Under the pieces are notes generated by a model, which made no database searches, was not told where the DNA came from, and was given only the letters and a program-made list of their open reading frames with translations. A DNA stretch of 64,000 nt, from NCBI GenBank assembly GCA_910585705.1, contig CAJUER010000001.1, positions 469,406-533,405 of the forward strand, given 5' to 3'. This stretch comes from an uncultured Christensenella sp. Its GTDB lineage: Bacteria; Bacillota; Clostridia; Christensenellales; Borkfalkiaceae. Position numbers and translations under genes: made by a program. This document shows, one piece after another, positions 8,625-18,285 of this stretch; within the stretch, counting starts at the first letter, position 1, and each line of letters opens with the position of its first letter.

Positions 8625-10442
8625 TTATTTAATATAGTTGTCCAGAAGTTGAATATTTGCCTTTATGAAACCGTCCAACTCGTCGGCTTCAAGTTTTTTA
8701 AAGGAAAGCAAAGCAAGCGAATACACGTATTTACAAATAAATTTCTGTTTTTCTTCGTCGAGCTCCTTAATTTTAGATATTAAGGGACAGTTTAAATTTA
8801 CTATAAGCGTCATTGCAAGCGCACCGTCCGTCATACCGTATAACTGACCCATTTCGCTATATCTGCGCATATATTCGTCGGTTATTATAATTGCGGGAAC
8901 GTCGGCATTTTTGAGTTTTTCAAACTTTACCGTCAACTTATCGTTTTGCAACGCGTTCTTGAAAATATCCGAAAGCACGTTGTCCTCTTCCGTTTCGCTC
9001 TGCGTTTTCAATGCGCCGTCAATGCCTGCGTCTATTCGGGTAAACTTTACTTCGTTCGGTTTGTTGTATTCCAAGAAGCTGAGAAAATGCGGATCGATGA
9101 AGTTATCGCAAAGAATTGCGTTAAGACCTTCATCCTTGAACATTTTAATATACTGAGTCTGTTGCAGTTGATCTGAAACATAATAGATATTTTTATGCTC
9201 GGGCTTGTCTTTGTTTCCGTTTCCGTCGCAGTTCTCGGAAGTCGAAAGGTCGCAAAGGTTTACAAACTTTGAATTAATATCCTTGTAAATAATTATATCT
9301 TTAACTTTTTCGTAAAAATCTTTATCTTTAATGCAGCCGAACTTGATGAAATTCGCCGTGTCTTCCCAGCAGATTTCATACTCCTCTCTGTCATTTTTGT
9401 AAAGAGCGGTTAATTTATCGGCAACTTTTTTAGTTATATGTTTGCTTATTTTACGAACCTGACTGTCATTTTGCAGGAAGCTGCGCGATACGTTCAAAGG
9501 AATATCCGGGCAGTCAATAACTCCGTTCAACAACATTAAAAATTCGGGAATAACTTCTTTGATATTATCGGCAATAAACACCTGATTGCAATAAAGCTTA
9601 ACTTTTCCACGCTCGAGCTCGACTTTGTTCCTTACTTTAGGGAAGTAAAGTATTCCTTTGAGCTTGAAAGGATAATCCATATTCAAATGAACCCAAAAGA
9701 TCGGCTCGTTATAATCCATAAATGTGTCGCGGTAGAACTTTTTATAATCTTCGTCCGTGCAGTCCTTAGGATTTTTAGCATAAAGCGGAAGCGTGAAATT
9801 CAAAGGTTCGTCTTTACCGTCGCCTTTATAGTTTACATAAACGTTATAAGGCATAAACGCGCAATATTTCTTCACCAACTGCTTTATATTGTTTTCATCG
9901 AGAAATTCTTTTTCGACGGAATCTATGTGCATAACGATCTTTGTGCCGCGTTCTGCCTTATCGCATTCTTCTATGCTGTAAACCGCGTTTCCGTCAGATA
10001 CCCAATGTACCGCAGGCTTGTCCTTATATGATTTAGTGAAAATTTCCACGTTTTCGGACACCATATATACAGAATAAAAGCCCAGTCCGAAATGTCCTAT
10101 TATGCCGTCGCCGTTGGCTTTTTCATACTTTGACAAAAAGTCGGATGCGCCGGAAAACGCAATCTGAGTAATATAGTTTTCGACTTCTTCTTCGGTCATA
10201 CCTATGCCGTTATCTTCAACGGTAAGCGTTTTCGCCTTTTTATCAACTGAAATTTTAATGCAAAATTCTTCGCCGTTATCCTGTGCTTCACCCATATTAA
10301 CGAGTTTCTTGAATTTTGTAATTGCGTCGATACCGTTTGCAACGATTTCCCTCAAAAAAATGTCCTTATCCGAATAAAGCCATTTTTTGATTATCGGCAT
10401 CATATTTTCACTTGCAATTTTAATGTTTCCTTCTCTTTTCAT
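8625..10442 (-). CDS. htpG: Chaperone HtpG (HSP90 family)
   Basis: ATP-dependent cytosolic HSP90 chaperone. The GHKL ATPase domain shows E32 and N36 in the LREIVANGIDAI helix, VEDNGIGMTEEE near 79-90, and GHFGLGFYS. The middle and dimerisation domains follow to about 605 residues. The frame is open 22 codons further upstream, but the ATG at 10442 has GGAGG seven bases before it and begins MKREGNIKIASENM, where HtpG proteins normally start. It is monocistronic, flanked by terminators on both sides. Confidence 0.93.
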   Translation of the reverse strand: MKREGNIKIASENMMPIIKKWLYSDKDIFLREIVANGIDAITKFKKLVNMGEAQDNGEEFCIKISVDKKAKTLTVEDNGIGMTEEEVENYITQIAFSGASDFLSKYEKANGDGIIGHFGLGFYSVYMVSENVEIFTKSYKDKPAVHWVSDGNAVYSIEECDKAERGTKIVMHIDSVEKEFLDENNIKQLVKKYCAFMPYNVYVNYKGDGKDEPLNFTLPLYAKNPKDCTDEDYKKFYRDTFMDYNEPIFWVHLNMDYPFKLKGILYFPKVRNKVELERGKVKLYCNQVFIADNIKEVIPEFLMLLNGVIDCPDIPLNVSRSFLQNDSQVRKISKHITKKVADKLTALYKNDREEYEICWEDTANFIKFGCIKDKDFYEKVKDIIIYKDINSKFVNLCDLSTSENCDGNGNKDKPEHKNIYYVSDQLQQTQYIKMFKDEGLNAILCDNFIDPHFLSFLEYNKPNEVKFTRIDAGIDGALKTQSETEEDNVLSDIFKNALQNDKLTVKFEKLKNADVPAIIITDEYMRRYSEMGQLYGMTDGALAMTLIVNLNCPLISKIKELDEEKQKFICKYVYSLALLSFKKLEADELDGFIKANIQLLDNYIK

Positions 10443-10530
10443 TCTTTGCCTCCTGTGTTCAACATTTAAAATATAAACCGTAAAAAAAGCCGTTAAACTT
10501 TCATACAAACATTCTTTGTGTTTAAAAAGT

Positions 10531-10558
10531 AAAAAGCTCCGAATTTTCGGAGCTTTTT
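10531..10558 (-). terminator. Terminator after the IspH-S1 gene
   Basis: Inverted repeat AAAAAGCTCCGAA/TTCGGAGCTTTTT with a tiny central loop, about 16 bases after the ispH-S1 stop on the minus strand. The stem's own A/T ends provide the T tract. It separates the flavoprotein-cmk-plsC-ispH run from htpG. Confidence 0.8.
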
Positions 10559-10574
10559 AAAGCATATTTACAAA

Positions 10575-12659
10575 TTATTTATTTTTCTTTGCATTTGCAA
10601 TTATATCCGCAAGCGAAGTTCCTACCGAAATGCTACCTTCGCTCCAATTAGAAAATTCGTCGTCGCTTCTTCTGGGCGCACGGCTTCTGCGGGTTTCGCC
10701 TTCGCCGTCTTCGGTTTTATTCGAACGGGGTTTCCTTTCAGGTTCGGGTAAAAGCGCCTTTATTGAAAGGTTCATCTTTTTCATTTCGGTATCGAGTGCG
10801 ATAATCTTTGCGTCGACTTCATCTCCGACGTTCAGAACGGATGCAGGCGTTTCGATTCTGTCATAACTGATCTGGGAAACGTGCACAAGTCCGTCGATGC
10901 CTTTTTCCACTTCGACAAACGCGCCGAACGGAACGATTCTTACAACTTTGCCGTGAATAACTTCGCCGACGGTGTACTTATCGCCGACCAAATCCCAAGG
11001 CTGGGGCTGAAGCTGCTTATATCCTATAGAAACCTTTTTGCTTTCTTCGTCGATTTTAAGAACTTTGAATTTATAAGTCTTGCCTATTTCAAGAACATCT
11101 TTTACGGATTCCGTTCCCGTCCAGGAAAGGTCGGAAATATGCGCAAGACAGTCAAATCCGTTTACGGAAACAAACGCGCCGAATCCTGTTGTTCTTTCAA
11201 CTTTACCCTCAACTATATCGCCTACGGCAATATTTGAGAAGAAATTTTGTTCCAAAGCCTGCTTTTCAGCTTCTTTTGCATCATATTCTTCCTGCAAAAT
11301 TACGCGCTGCGAAGCAATAATTTCTTTTCTGCCTGTTTTTTTGATTTCAAGAGCGCGCAAACGAAGCGTTTTACCCTCATATTTAGTCAAATCCTTGACA
11401 AAGCCCGGACGTATTTCTTTTGCCGGTACGAATACCGAGTAAGTACCCATCTGAGCGACAAGCCCGCCTTTATTGGTTCCGGTACAAACGACGGAAAATT
11501 CTTTGCCTGCTTCTATATCGGCGCTTAACGCCTCTTCCTCTTTCAACATTTTAATCATTTTCTGAGAAAGCTTTAAAACAGGTTTAAGTTCCACGACAAG
11601 CAAATCAATCGTCTCGCCGATTTTGTCCATATAGTCGTCTGCATTATATTGCTCGCAGTCGAGCTCGTCTTTACTCAAAGCAATTTCCTTCTTTGAGAAA
11701 GGCAACAAAATCTGCAATCCTTCATCAGTGGCCTTTGAAATCGTCGCTTGAACGATCTGACCTCTTTTGAATTTCGATTCGTTGTCGATTTTAGCAACTA
11801 CGTCGGCCATAGTTGCCTTAACTTCTGTGTTTTCTTCCATCTTTAAGAGAACCTCCCGGGTTTGCGCATTCGGGGTTGACGCCCCTGAAACAATACCTAT
11901 ACTTTTGAAATTTTTTAATTCGGAATAATCCAAATCGTTTGCGTTGGCAAGTCGGAAAACGTTTTTACAGTATTTTGAAGCCAATTCATATAGTTTGTTG
12001 GTGTTACTGCTGTTTAAACCGCCGACAACCAACATGGCTTCGCAATTTTTGGCAAGATTTTCCGTTTCATGTTGCCTCCGTATAGTAGTATAACAAATCG
12101 TCTTGAAAACAGCAACTGTTTTTTTACACAGTTTTTTAATATTTTTTATAATTTTTTCAAATTTTTCCGCTGAAAAAGTTGTTTGGCACACTATGCAAAG
12201 GTCTTTTGTTTCTAATTCACAAGGGATATTGTTAAAATCATTCACAACCGCAGCGTTCCCTGCGCACCAACCGAGAAGTCCCGTAACCTCAGGGTGCTCC
12301 GGTTCGCCAACAATTACTATAAACTTTCCCTGTGCGCTCTGCTCCTCGACAATCGATTGAGTGCGCTTAACAAACCCGCAAGTACAGTCTACAACTTTTA
12401 TTGACCTGGAGGCGCAAATGGAATAATAGTTTTTAGGAACACCGTGCGAGCGAAAAATTACGGTTGCACCGTCAGGAATACAGCTAAGCTGCTCTACGGT
12501 TTTCAAGCCCTTTTCTTCCAACAGCTTTACGACGTCTGCATTGTGAATAATTTCACCTAACACATAAACGTTTTCTGCTTCGAGATTTAACGCCGTATTA
12601 ACGGCAAATTCAACCCCTTTGCAAAAACCGCTTTGTTTGGCAACAGTTATTTGAGTCAT
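10575..12659 (-). CDS. ispH: Bifunctional HMBPP reductase (IspH) / S1 RNA-binding protein
   Basis: Residues 1-285 are IspH, the [4Fe-4S] enzyme of the MEP isoprenoid pathway. Cluster cysteines are C13 (GFCKGV), C94 (DCTC) and C189 (TICYTT), with H39, H72 and E124 (HPEVTG), NSSNT at 216-220 and SGASTP at 258-263. From about 296 four S1 OB-fold repeats follow (near 296-365, 385-450, 475-545 and 560-632), then a basic, Ser/Arg-rich tail. This IspH-S1 (RpsA-like) fusion is known in Clostridia. The ATG overlaps the plsC stop by four bases and has only an A-rich upstream region, so translation may be coupled. Confidence 0.94.
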   Translation of the reverse strand: MTQITVAKQSGFCKGVEFAVNTALNLEAENVYVLGEIIHNADVVKLLEEKGLKTVEQLSCIPDGATVIFRSHGVPKNYYSICASRSIKVVDCTCGFVKRTQSIVEEQSAQGKFIVIVGEPEHPEVTGLLGWCAGNAAVVNDFNNIPCELETKDLCIVCQTTFSAEKFEKIIKNIKKLCKKTVAVFKTICYTTIRRQHETENLAKNCEAMLVVGGLNSSNTNKLYELASKYCKNVFRLANANDLDYSELKNFKSIGIVSGASTPNAQTREVLLKMEENTEVKATMADVVAKIDNESKFKRGQIVQATISKATDEGLQILLPFSKKEIALSKDELDCEQYNADDYMDKIGETIDLLVVELKPVLKLSQKMIKMLKEEEALSADIEAGKEFSVVCTGTNKGGLVAQMGTYSVFVPAKEIRPGFVKDLTKYEGKTLRLRALEIKKTGRKEIIASQRVILQEEYDAKEAEKQALEQNFFSNIAVGDIVEGKVERTTGFGAFVSVNGFDCLAHISDLSWTGTESVKDVLEIGKTYKFKVLKIDEESKKVSIGYKQLQPQPWDLVGDKYTVGEVIHGKVVRIVPFGAFVEVEKGIDGLVHVSQISYDRIETPASVLNVGDEVDAKIIALDTEMKKMNLSIKALLPEPERKPRSNKTEDGEGETRRSRAPRRSDDEFSNWSEGSISVGTSLADIIANAKKNK

Positions 12660-13306
12660 CTTTTTTTCTTTTTAAGCATATCTGATAGTTTATAGTATAG
12701 TTCGAGCATTATATTGCGTAGCTTTTCATCGCAATCTTGTATGTCTTTTTCGGTTAATTTTCTGTCATAGTACTCTGCAAACTCAATAGGTTCGCCATAA
12801 AGCGCATATGAACGCCGTAAAAATCGTATTTTTTTAACTTGAACAAAGGGAATTATCGGAGTTTTGGTTTTTATTGAAAGAACAGCCGCACCGCCCTTAA
12901 ACGGCAATAATTTTTCATTCGTATAATTTCGCCTGCCCTCAGGAAATATAGCAATCGATTCACCGTTTTTAAGATATTTCATCGACTGCATAACTGCTTT
13001 TAAATCCGAGCCGTCGCGGCTGACGGGAATACATTGTGTTTTAAGAACGAATTTTTTCATCAGTCCTTTTTCAAAAAGTTCGCTCTTCGCAATAAAATGT
13101 ATAGGCTTATCCAAAGCGCGTGCCGCGAAAACGATATCGAAAAGACTTAAATGATTCCCGACAACTATATAATTTCTGTCTTCGAACTCCGTAGTAAAAA
13201 ATCTTTTATACGGAAAAAACGGACGGTATACCAGCTTTTCAAATAAAAACAGCTTTTTAAACCATTTTTGGAATTTATCCGGTTTTGCTTTTTCTTTTTT
13301 AGGCAT
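12656..13306 (-). CDS. plsC: 1-acyl-sn-glycerol-3-phosphate acyltransferase
   Basis: PlsC-type acyltransferase that makes phosphatidic acid at the inner face of the membrane. The HX4D motif is NHLSLFD near residues 52-58, and the second motif FPEGRRNYT near 118-126 is followed by KGGAAVLSI. The C-terminus is very Lys-rich. At 216 residues it is a short form without an obvious hydrophobic N-terminal anchor. It begins one base after the cmk stop and overlaps ispH-S1 by four bases, the conserved cmk-plsC-ispH arrangement of Bacillota. Confidence 0.9.
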   Translation of the reverse strand: MPKKEKAKPDKFQKWFKKLFLFEKLVYRPFFPYKRFFTTEFEDRNYIVVGNHLSLFDIVFAARALDKPIHFIAKSELFEKGLMKKFVLKTQCIPVSRDGSDLKAVMQSMKYLKNGESIAIFPEGRRNYTNEKLLPFKGGAAVLSIKTKTPIIPFVQVKKIRFLRRSYALYGEPIEFAEYYDRKLTEKDIQDCDEKLRNIMLELYYKLSDMLKKKKR

Positions 13307-14314
13307 TTATATTTTTTCCTGTATTGATTTTATTATTAATTCCGCAACTTCATCGATAGACATTTCGCTTGTATCTATCTCTATTGCGTCAACAGCCTTA
13401 ACCAACGGCGCAATTTTACGCGTTCTATCTTGTTCGTCCCTCGTTTTGATGTCATTCAAAACTTCATTGTACGTTTGATTAATTCCCTTTTGCGTGTTTT
13501 CTAACAAACGTCTTTTCGCACGGACTTCCGCCGACGCGGTTAAAAAGTACTTAAATCCCGCATTTGGCAGTACGTTTGTTCCGATATCCCTGCCGTCAAG
13601 CACACAGGAATTATCCGAAGCAATTTGTCTTTGAAGTTCAACCATTCCGGCTCTTACATGCTCGTGTGCGGAAACGGTTGATGCAAGCATAGATATTTCG
13701 GGGTATCTTATCTTTTCCGATACGTCTTCGCCATTGAGTAAGGTAACCTGAGCGCCGTCTTTGTAATTAACATTAATTTGCGCATGATTAATCAATTCTT
13801 TAACGCTTTTGCCGTCGCGGCAATCAATGCCGGCCCTTACGCAGGCGAGCGCGCATGCTCTGTACATTGCTCCTGTATCCAGATATAGAATATCAAATTT
13901 TTTTGCAATAATTTTGGAAATAGTGCTTTTTCCGCTGCCTGCAGGTCCGTCTATTGCAATGGTTAATTTGCTTGTAATATCTCTCCTCAAACTTTCAGCG
14001 CCTCTTAAATAAATATGTTGCGGTTTATTGTCGGTTTCAGCAATAATCATAATTCGGATGCATAATTTCAACGCGCTCGTAATTTCAGGTTCGAGAGAAG
14101 AATAAAGCGCACAGTTCACAAAGCCAGCCTCTCTCGCCGCTTTTGCAGGATAATAAGAATGAATATCGGATGTGTTAGAAAACATAATGCAGATAATATT
14201 ATCTTCACACAATCCGTTAGCTTTTATTGTCTTAACAAGCAATTCTTTTACGTTGCACTGAATCTCAGCAGCATTATCTGACGATACGGTCGTCGCTCCT
14301 CTTATTGCTTTCAT
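13307..14314 (-). CDS. cmk: AroH-type chorismate mutase fused to cytidylate kinase
   Basis: Residues 1-113 match monofunctional AroH chorismate mutase (chorismate to prephenate). Against the B. subtilis enzyme, R5 in IRGATT, R61 in AAREAG, E75, R87 in LCIR and Y102 in HIYL are retained, while active-site C75 of B. subtilis corresponds to Ser here (S72). Residues 116-335 are a full cytidylate kinase with P-loop GPAGSGKS (123-130), LDTGAMYRA and DGRDIGTNVLPNA, phosphorylating CMP and dCMP. There is no stop or internal start suggesting separate proteins. An AAGGA site precedes the ATG. The kinase call is secure, and the mutase domain looks active. Confidence 0.9.
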   Translation of the reverse strand: MKAIRGATTVSSDNAAEIQCNVKELLVKTIKANGLCEDNIICIMFSNTSDIHSYYPAKAAREAGFVNCALYSSLEPEITSALKLCIRIMIIAETDNKPQHIYLRGAESLRRDITSKLTIAIDGPAGSGKSTISKIIAKKFDILYLDTGAMYRACALACVRAGIDCRDGKSVKELINHAQINVNYKDGAQVTLLNGEDVSEKIRYPEISMLASTVSAHEHVRAGMVELQRQIASDNSCVLDGRDIGTNVLPNAGFKYFLTASAEVRAKRRLLENTQKGINQTYNEVLNDIKTRDEQDRTRKIAPLVKAVDAIEIDTSEMSIDEVAELIIKSIQEKI

Positions 14315-14317
14315 AAT

Positions 14318-15544
14318 TTAATCCTTTATTCCGTTACCCGCGGCAAAACCCGTAGAAAATGCAATTTGCAGGTTAAAACCACCGGTATATGCATCTATAT
14401 CAAGTACTTCGCCACAAAAGTAAAGCCCTTTAATCAGTTTACTTTCCATTGTTTTAGGGTTTAAATCTTTCACGTCAACGCCGCCGCAAGTTATTATGGC
14501 TTCATCAAAACCACGCAGCGACAAAATAAGCATATCAAAGTTTTTAATATTTGTCAATAAACTGTGTCTTTCGGCCTTAGTCAGCGAATTGACTTTTTTA
14601 TCTTCCGCAACAGCGCTTCGCTTCAATATTTCGGGAATAACCGCCGAAGGCAAAAGCTGTTTCAAGCAGTTTGAAATATCTTTGTTTTTATATGACTCGA
14701 AATCCCGCAAAATTCGATTATCCAACTGCTCATAATTAAGCGCAGGCTTGAAATCAACATACAACTTTACATTGTTTAAATCATATCTATTTATAAGACT
14801 TGATGCTGACAGTACTACTGGACCGGATATGCCGTAATGAGTGAAAAGCATTTCCCCAAAAAGCTCTTTGACCTTTTTACCGTTATAAAATACAGATAAA
14901 TTAATGTTTTTTAGAGACAAACCTTGAAGCTTCTTAAACCAAATTCCTTTTAAGTTCAGTCCGCATAATCCCTGCTTTGGCTCTATAATACTATGTCCGG
15001 TTGCTTGCGCAAAATCATATCCGTCTCCGGTGGAACCCGTAAGCGGATAACTCTTCCCGCCAGTACACACAATAACATTATCAAAAAAATATTTGTCTTT
15101 TGATGTTATTATGTCTGATATAGTACTACTTATAACTTCAATATTCTTTACTTCTTCCCCAAATTTAAAGATAACTCCTGCTTTTTTGCAATAATTTTCA
15201 AGGCACTTTGAAACGTCGCTTGCCTTATCGGAAACGGGAAAAACTCTTGCTCCACGTTCCGTTTTTAGCTTCAAGCCTCCACTTTCAAAAAAGTTGACCG
15301 TATCTTCTGGAGAAAATCCGTAAATTGAACTCGTCATAAATTTTGCATTTGTGACTACGTTTGATAAAAATTCGGACGGAGTACATTCGTGCGTGACGTT
15401 GCATCTGCCTTTGCCGGTAATATAAATTTTTTTGCCGCATTTTTCATTTTTCTCGAACACGGTAACTTCGTTTCCGTTCTTTGCGGCCGCATATGCCGCA
15501 ACAAGACCTGCCGCGCCCGCACCAATAACTGCAACCTTGCTCAT
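14318..15544 (-). CDS. HI0933/YhiN-family FAD-dependent oxidoreductase
   Basis: Flavoprotein of the HI0933 (BaiN/YhiN) family. The N-terminal dinucleotide motif VIGAGAAGLVAAYAAAKNG starts at residue 6, GKGRCNVTH lies near 46-54, and the C-terminal FAD motif LYFCGEVLDIDAYTGGFNLQ lies near 373-392. The 408-residue length is normal. The reaction in most bacteria is not established; a related enzyme has a bile-acid 2-oxidoreductase role, which cannot be inferred here. Its AAGG site lies just after a hairpin that may end the upstream carboxylase operon. Confidence 0.88.
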   Translation of the reverse strand: MSKVAVIGAGAAGLVAAYAAAKNGNEVTVFEKNEKCGKKIYITGKGRCNVTHECTPSEFLSNVVTNAKFMTSSIYGFSPEDTVNFFESGGLKLKTERGARVFPVSDKASDVSKCLENYCKKAGVIFKFGEEVKNIEVISSTISDIITSKDKYFFDNVIVCTGGKSYPLTGSTGDGYDFAQATGHSIIEPKQGLCGLNLKGIWFKKLQGLSLKNINLSVFYNGKKVKELFGEMLFTHYGISGPVVLSASSLINRYDLNNVKLYVDFKPALNYEQLDNRILRDFESYKNKDISNCLKQLLPSAVIPEILKRSAVAEDKKVNSLTKAERHSLLTNIKNFDMLILSLRGFDEAIITCGGVDVKDLNPKTMESKLIKGLYFCGEVLDIDAYTGGFNLQIAFSTGFAAGNGIKD

Positions 15545-15556
15545 AATTAAAACCTT

Positions 15557-15584
15557 ACGGCATGAACAAAACTGTCCATGCCGT
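15557..15584 (-). terminator. Possible weak terminator or processing hairpin after oadA
   Basis: Perfect 8-base arms ACGGCATG/CATGCCGT enclose 12 bases between the oadA stop and the ribosome site of the flavoprotein gene. The following minus-strand tract (AAGGTTTTAATT) is only partly T-rich, so termination is probably incomplete, and read-through into the flavoprotein-cmk-plsC-ispH genes is possible. Confidence 0.45.
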
Positions 15585-15591
15585 TCTAAAA

Positions 15592-17019
15592 TTATACGGG
15601 ATAAACTTTGTCGGGATTTTCCGCCATATCTTTATCTATGCCTTCTTCATTAGCTTTTCGCCATTTGAAAAAGTTTGAAGCAACTTCGGGGAACAAGGCA
15701 TATGAAAGCACGTCTTCCTGCTTTTTGTAGAAGCCATCCGATTTGACCTTTTCTGTAAGCGTAGCCATTTCGTCTTCAAGCAAATCGGCAGGACGGCATG
15801 TAATAATTTCTTCGCCGTTTTTAGTGCACATCTTAATTACGTCGGGATTCATTTTACCTGAAACCGCACCGTATTTACCGAGAATTAAATCCTTATACTG
15901 AGCGGTAATGGTTTTGTATCTTCCTAAAAGCACGTTCCAGACAGCCTGCGTTCCGACAATCTGGCTTGACGGCGTTACAAGCGGCGGATAACCGCAGTCC
16001 TTCCTTACTTTGGGTACTTCTGCAAGACATTCAAGAAGCTTATCTTCCTGACCCGCCTGTTTAAGCTGACTCATAAGATTAGAAAGCATTCCTCCGGGCA
16101 CCTGATACAACAGAGTGTTTATATCAACTCTTCTGACCTTAGGGTTAAGGAATCCGTCTTTTTCAAGCCTAGACGAAACGTTATTAAAATGTTTAACGAT
16201 AGGCAGAAGTTTCTGAATATCGATACCCGTATCATAAGGAGTATCTTTAAGCGTTGCAACTAACGGTTCCGTCGCAGGATTTGACGTTCCGTTACCGAGA
16301 GGCGACAGTGCACAGTCAACGATGTCAACTCCGGCCTGGATAGCCATAAGGTTTATCATATCGCCGGTTCCCGAAGTGTTGTGCGTATGCAAATGCAATT
16401 TAGTTTCGGGTTTTAGCGCTTTTTTAAGTTTGCTTACAAGCTCGTTTGCGGTAAACGGCAACAACAAATTTGCCATATCTTTAATGCAAATATTGTCCGC
16501 ACCCATATTTTCGAACTGCTTTGCGAGATTTACAAAATACTCCGTCGTATGCACAGGGCTGGTCGTGTACGAAATAGTTGCTTCGCAGACGCACTTCCCG
16601 CCCTTACCGTACTTCTTAATAGCTTTAATAGAAGTTTCAAGATTTCTCGGATCATTCAATGCATCGAAAACTCTTATAACCCCCACGCCGTTTTCAATTG
16701 ATTTATCAATGAAGCTTTCTACAACGTCATCAGCATAATGTCTGTAACCCAAAAGGTTCTGACCGCGCAGTAACATCTGTATAGGCGTCTTTTTAAGATA
16801 TTTTTTAAGATTTCTCAATCTGTCCCAAGGATCTTCATTCAGAAAGCGCAAACACGAATCAAAAGTTGCTCCGCCCCACGCTTCAAGCGAATAGTAACCT
16901 ATTTCGTCCAAGAGCAGCAAAACAGGCTCCATTTCTTCAAACTTCATTCTTGTTGCCGCGTGCGACTGATGCGCATCACGCAAAATAGTATCGGTAATTA
17001 ATACTTTTTTACCTTCCAT
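15592..17019 (-). CDS. oadA: OadA/5S-type biotin-dependent carboxyltransferase (oxaloacetate decarboxylase alpha-like)
   Basis: TIM-barrel carboxyltransferase that moves carboxyl groups between a 2-oxoacid such as oxaloacetate/pyruvate and biotin. DTILRDAHQS lies at 10-19; the lysine expected to be carbamylated is K180 (CIKDMANLL); metal ligands are H209 and H211 (HLHTH). The conserved alpha-helical region follows, but the protein stops at 475 without a biotinyl domain, so the separate biotin carrier two genes upstream must serve it. It is the last gene of a five-gene operon with oadB. It could be pyruvate-carboxylase subunit B, but the OadB and OadG partners argue for a decarboxylase or transcarboxylase. 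Confidence 0.88.
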   Translation of the reverse strand: MEGKKVLITDTILRDAHQSHAATRMKFEEMEPVLLLLDEIGYYSLEAWGGATFDSCLRFLNEDPWDRLRNLKKYLKKTPIQMLLRGQNLLGYRHYADDVVESFIDKSIENGVGVIRVFDALNDPRNLETSIKAIKKYGKGGKCVCEATISYTTSPVHTTEYFVNLAKQFENMGADNICIKDMANLLLPFTANELVSKLKKALKPETKLHLHTHNTSGTGDMINLMAIQAGVDIVDCALSPLGNGTSNPATEPLVATLKDTPYDTGIDIQKLLPIVKHFNNVSSRLEKDGFLNPKVRRVDINTLLYQVPGGMLSNLMSQLKQAGQEDKLLECLAEVPKVRKDCGYPPLVTPSSQIVGTQAVWNVLLGRYKTITAQYKDLILGKYGAVSGKMNPDVIKMCTKNGEEIITCRPADLLEDEMATLTEKVKSDGFYKKQEDVLSYALFPEVASNFFKWRKANEEGIDKDMAENPDKVYPV

Positions 17020-17029
17020 TATTATCTCC

Positions 17030-18274
17030 TTAAGCTATAACGCAATTAACCGCATTTACTACGGACTCAATCGTAGCGGTTCCGTCGATATATCCGTTAA
17101 AGCAAGCTATCAGAATACCTGCCGCTATTGCCGAACCGATAACTCCCGCAACGTTAGGTCCCATAGCGTGCATTAACAGGTGGTTTTGCGGGTCATATTG
17201 CCGCCCGACATCCTCAGATATTCGCGCCGCCATAGGCACCGCAGAAACGCCCGCAGAACCAATCAGCGGATTTATCTGTCCTTTTGTTACCTTGCACATT
17301 ATTTTTGCGACAAGTATGCCGCCTATCGTACCTATTGCAAATGCAAACAGTCCCAAACCGATTATTTTAAGAGTATCGATTGTGAGGAAAATATCACCTT
17401 TTGCTTTACTTCCGACTGCAATACCGAGAAATATCGTAATCGTGTTCATAAGTCCGTTCTGCGCTTGTGTCGAAAGTCTGTCAACGACACCCGATTCTTT
17501 AAACAGGTTGCCGAGCATAAGCATACCCAAAAGCGCAATCGACTGCGGCAAAATAATTCCAACAACCAAAGTAACGATTAAAGGGAATAAAATCTTTTCG
17601 AGTTTGCTTACCTGGCGTAAAGGCTTCATTCTAATCATACGCTCTTTTTTGGTAGTAAGCAGTTTCATTAAAGGCTTCTGTATGAAAGGTATAAGCGCCA
17701 TATATGAGTAAGCCGCAATAGCTATTGTCGGCACATACTTTTCTGCAAGAATCGAAGTAGTCATAATTGCCGTAGGTCCGTCCGCGCCGCCGATAATTGC
17801 AATTGCCGCAGCCGCCGCAACTGAAAAACCAAGCAGAATTGCCAGAACAAACGCCACGAAAATACCCAACTGCGCTCCTGCGCCGATAAGCATACTTTTG
17901 GGATTCGCAATAAGCGGACCGAAATCGGTCATCGCGCCTATCCCCAAGAAAATCAACGGCGGATATATAACTTTATCAACGCCGAAATACAGATACCATA
18001 AAAGCCCTCTGTCCGTAACCGCGTCATATGAAGAGTCTCCTTCCGGATGATTTCCCCAAAGCACCGGTTCTGCGCCGGGAATATTAATCAAAAACATTCC
18101 GAAAGCAATCGGCAACAGAAGCATCGGTTCGAATTTTTTAACAATGGCGAGATACATCAGCACGAACGATATCAAAATCATAACATAATTTTGCCAATCG
18201 CCCTGTACAAACCCCATTGATTCGTACAGGTTTTTGAAAATCCCGCCAAAGTTTACAAGTAAACTTTGTTGCAT
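17030..18274 (-). CDS. oadB: Sodium-translocating decarboxylase beta subunit
   Basis: Polytopic membrane protein of the OadB/MmdB/GcdB family, which decarboxylates carboxybiotin and exports sodium ions. There are about nine to eleven hydrophobic segments. The central motif GGADGPTAIM is intact with D165, the residue that binds Na+ and carboxybiotin in studied enzymes, and GPNVAGVIGSA lies near the C-terminus. The length of 414 residues is usual. A GGAGG site precedes the ATG, and it lies between the biotin carrier and OadA genes. Confidence 0.93.
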   Translation of the reverse strand: MQQSLLVNFGGIFKNLYESMGFVQGDWQNYVMILISFVLMYLAIVKKFEPMLLLPIAFGMFLINIPGAEPVLWGNHPEGDSSYDAVTDRGLLWYLYFGVDKVIYPPLIFLGIGAMTDFGPLIANPKSMLIGAGAQLGIFVAFVLAILLGFSVAAAAAIAIIGGADGPTAIMTTSILAEKYVPTIAIAAYSYMALIPFIQKPLMKLLTTKKERMIRMKPLRQVSKLEKILFPLIVTLVVGIILPQSIALLGMLMLGNLFKESGVVDRLSTQAQNGLMNTITIFLGIAVGSKAKGDIFLTIDTLKIIGLGLFAFAIGTIGGILVAKIMCKVTKGQINPLIGSAGVSAVPMAARISEDVGRQYDPQNHLLMHAMGPNVAGVIGSAIAAGILIACFNGYIDGTATIESVVNAVNCVIA

Positions 18275-18285
18275 AATTCCTCCGA

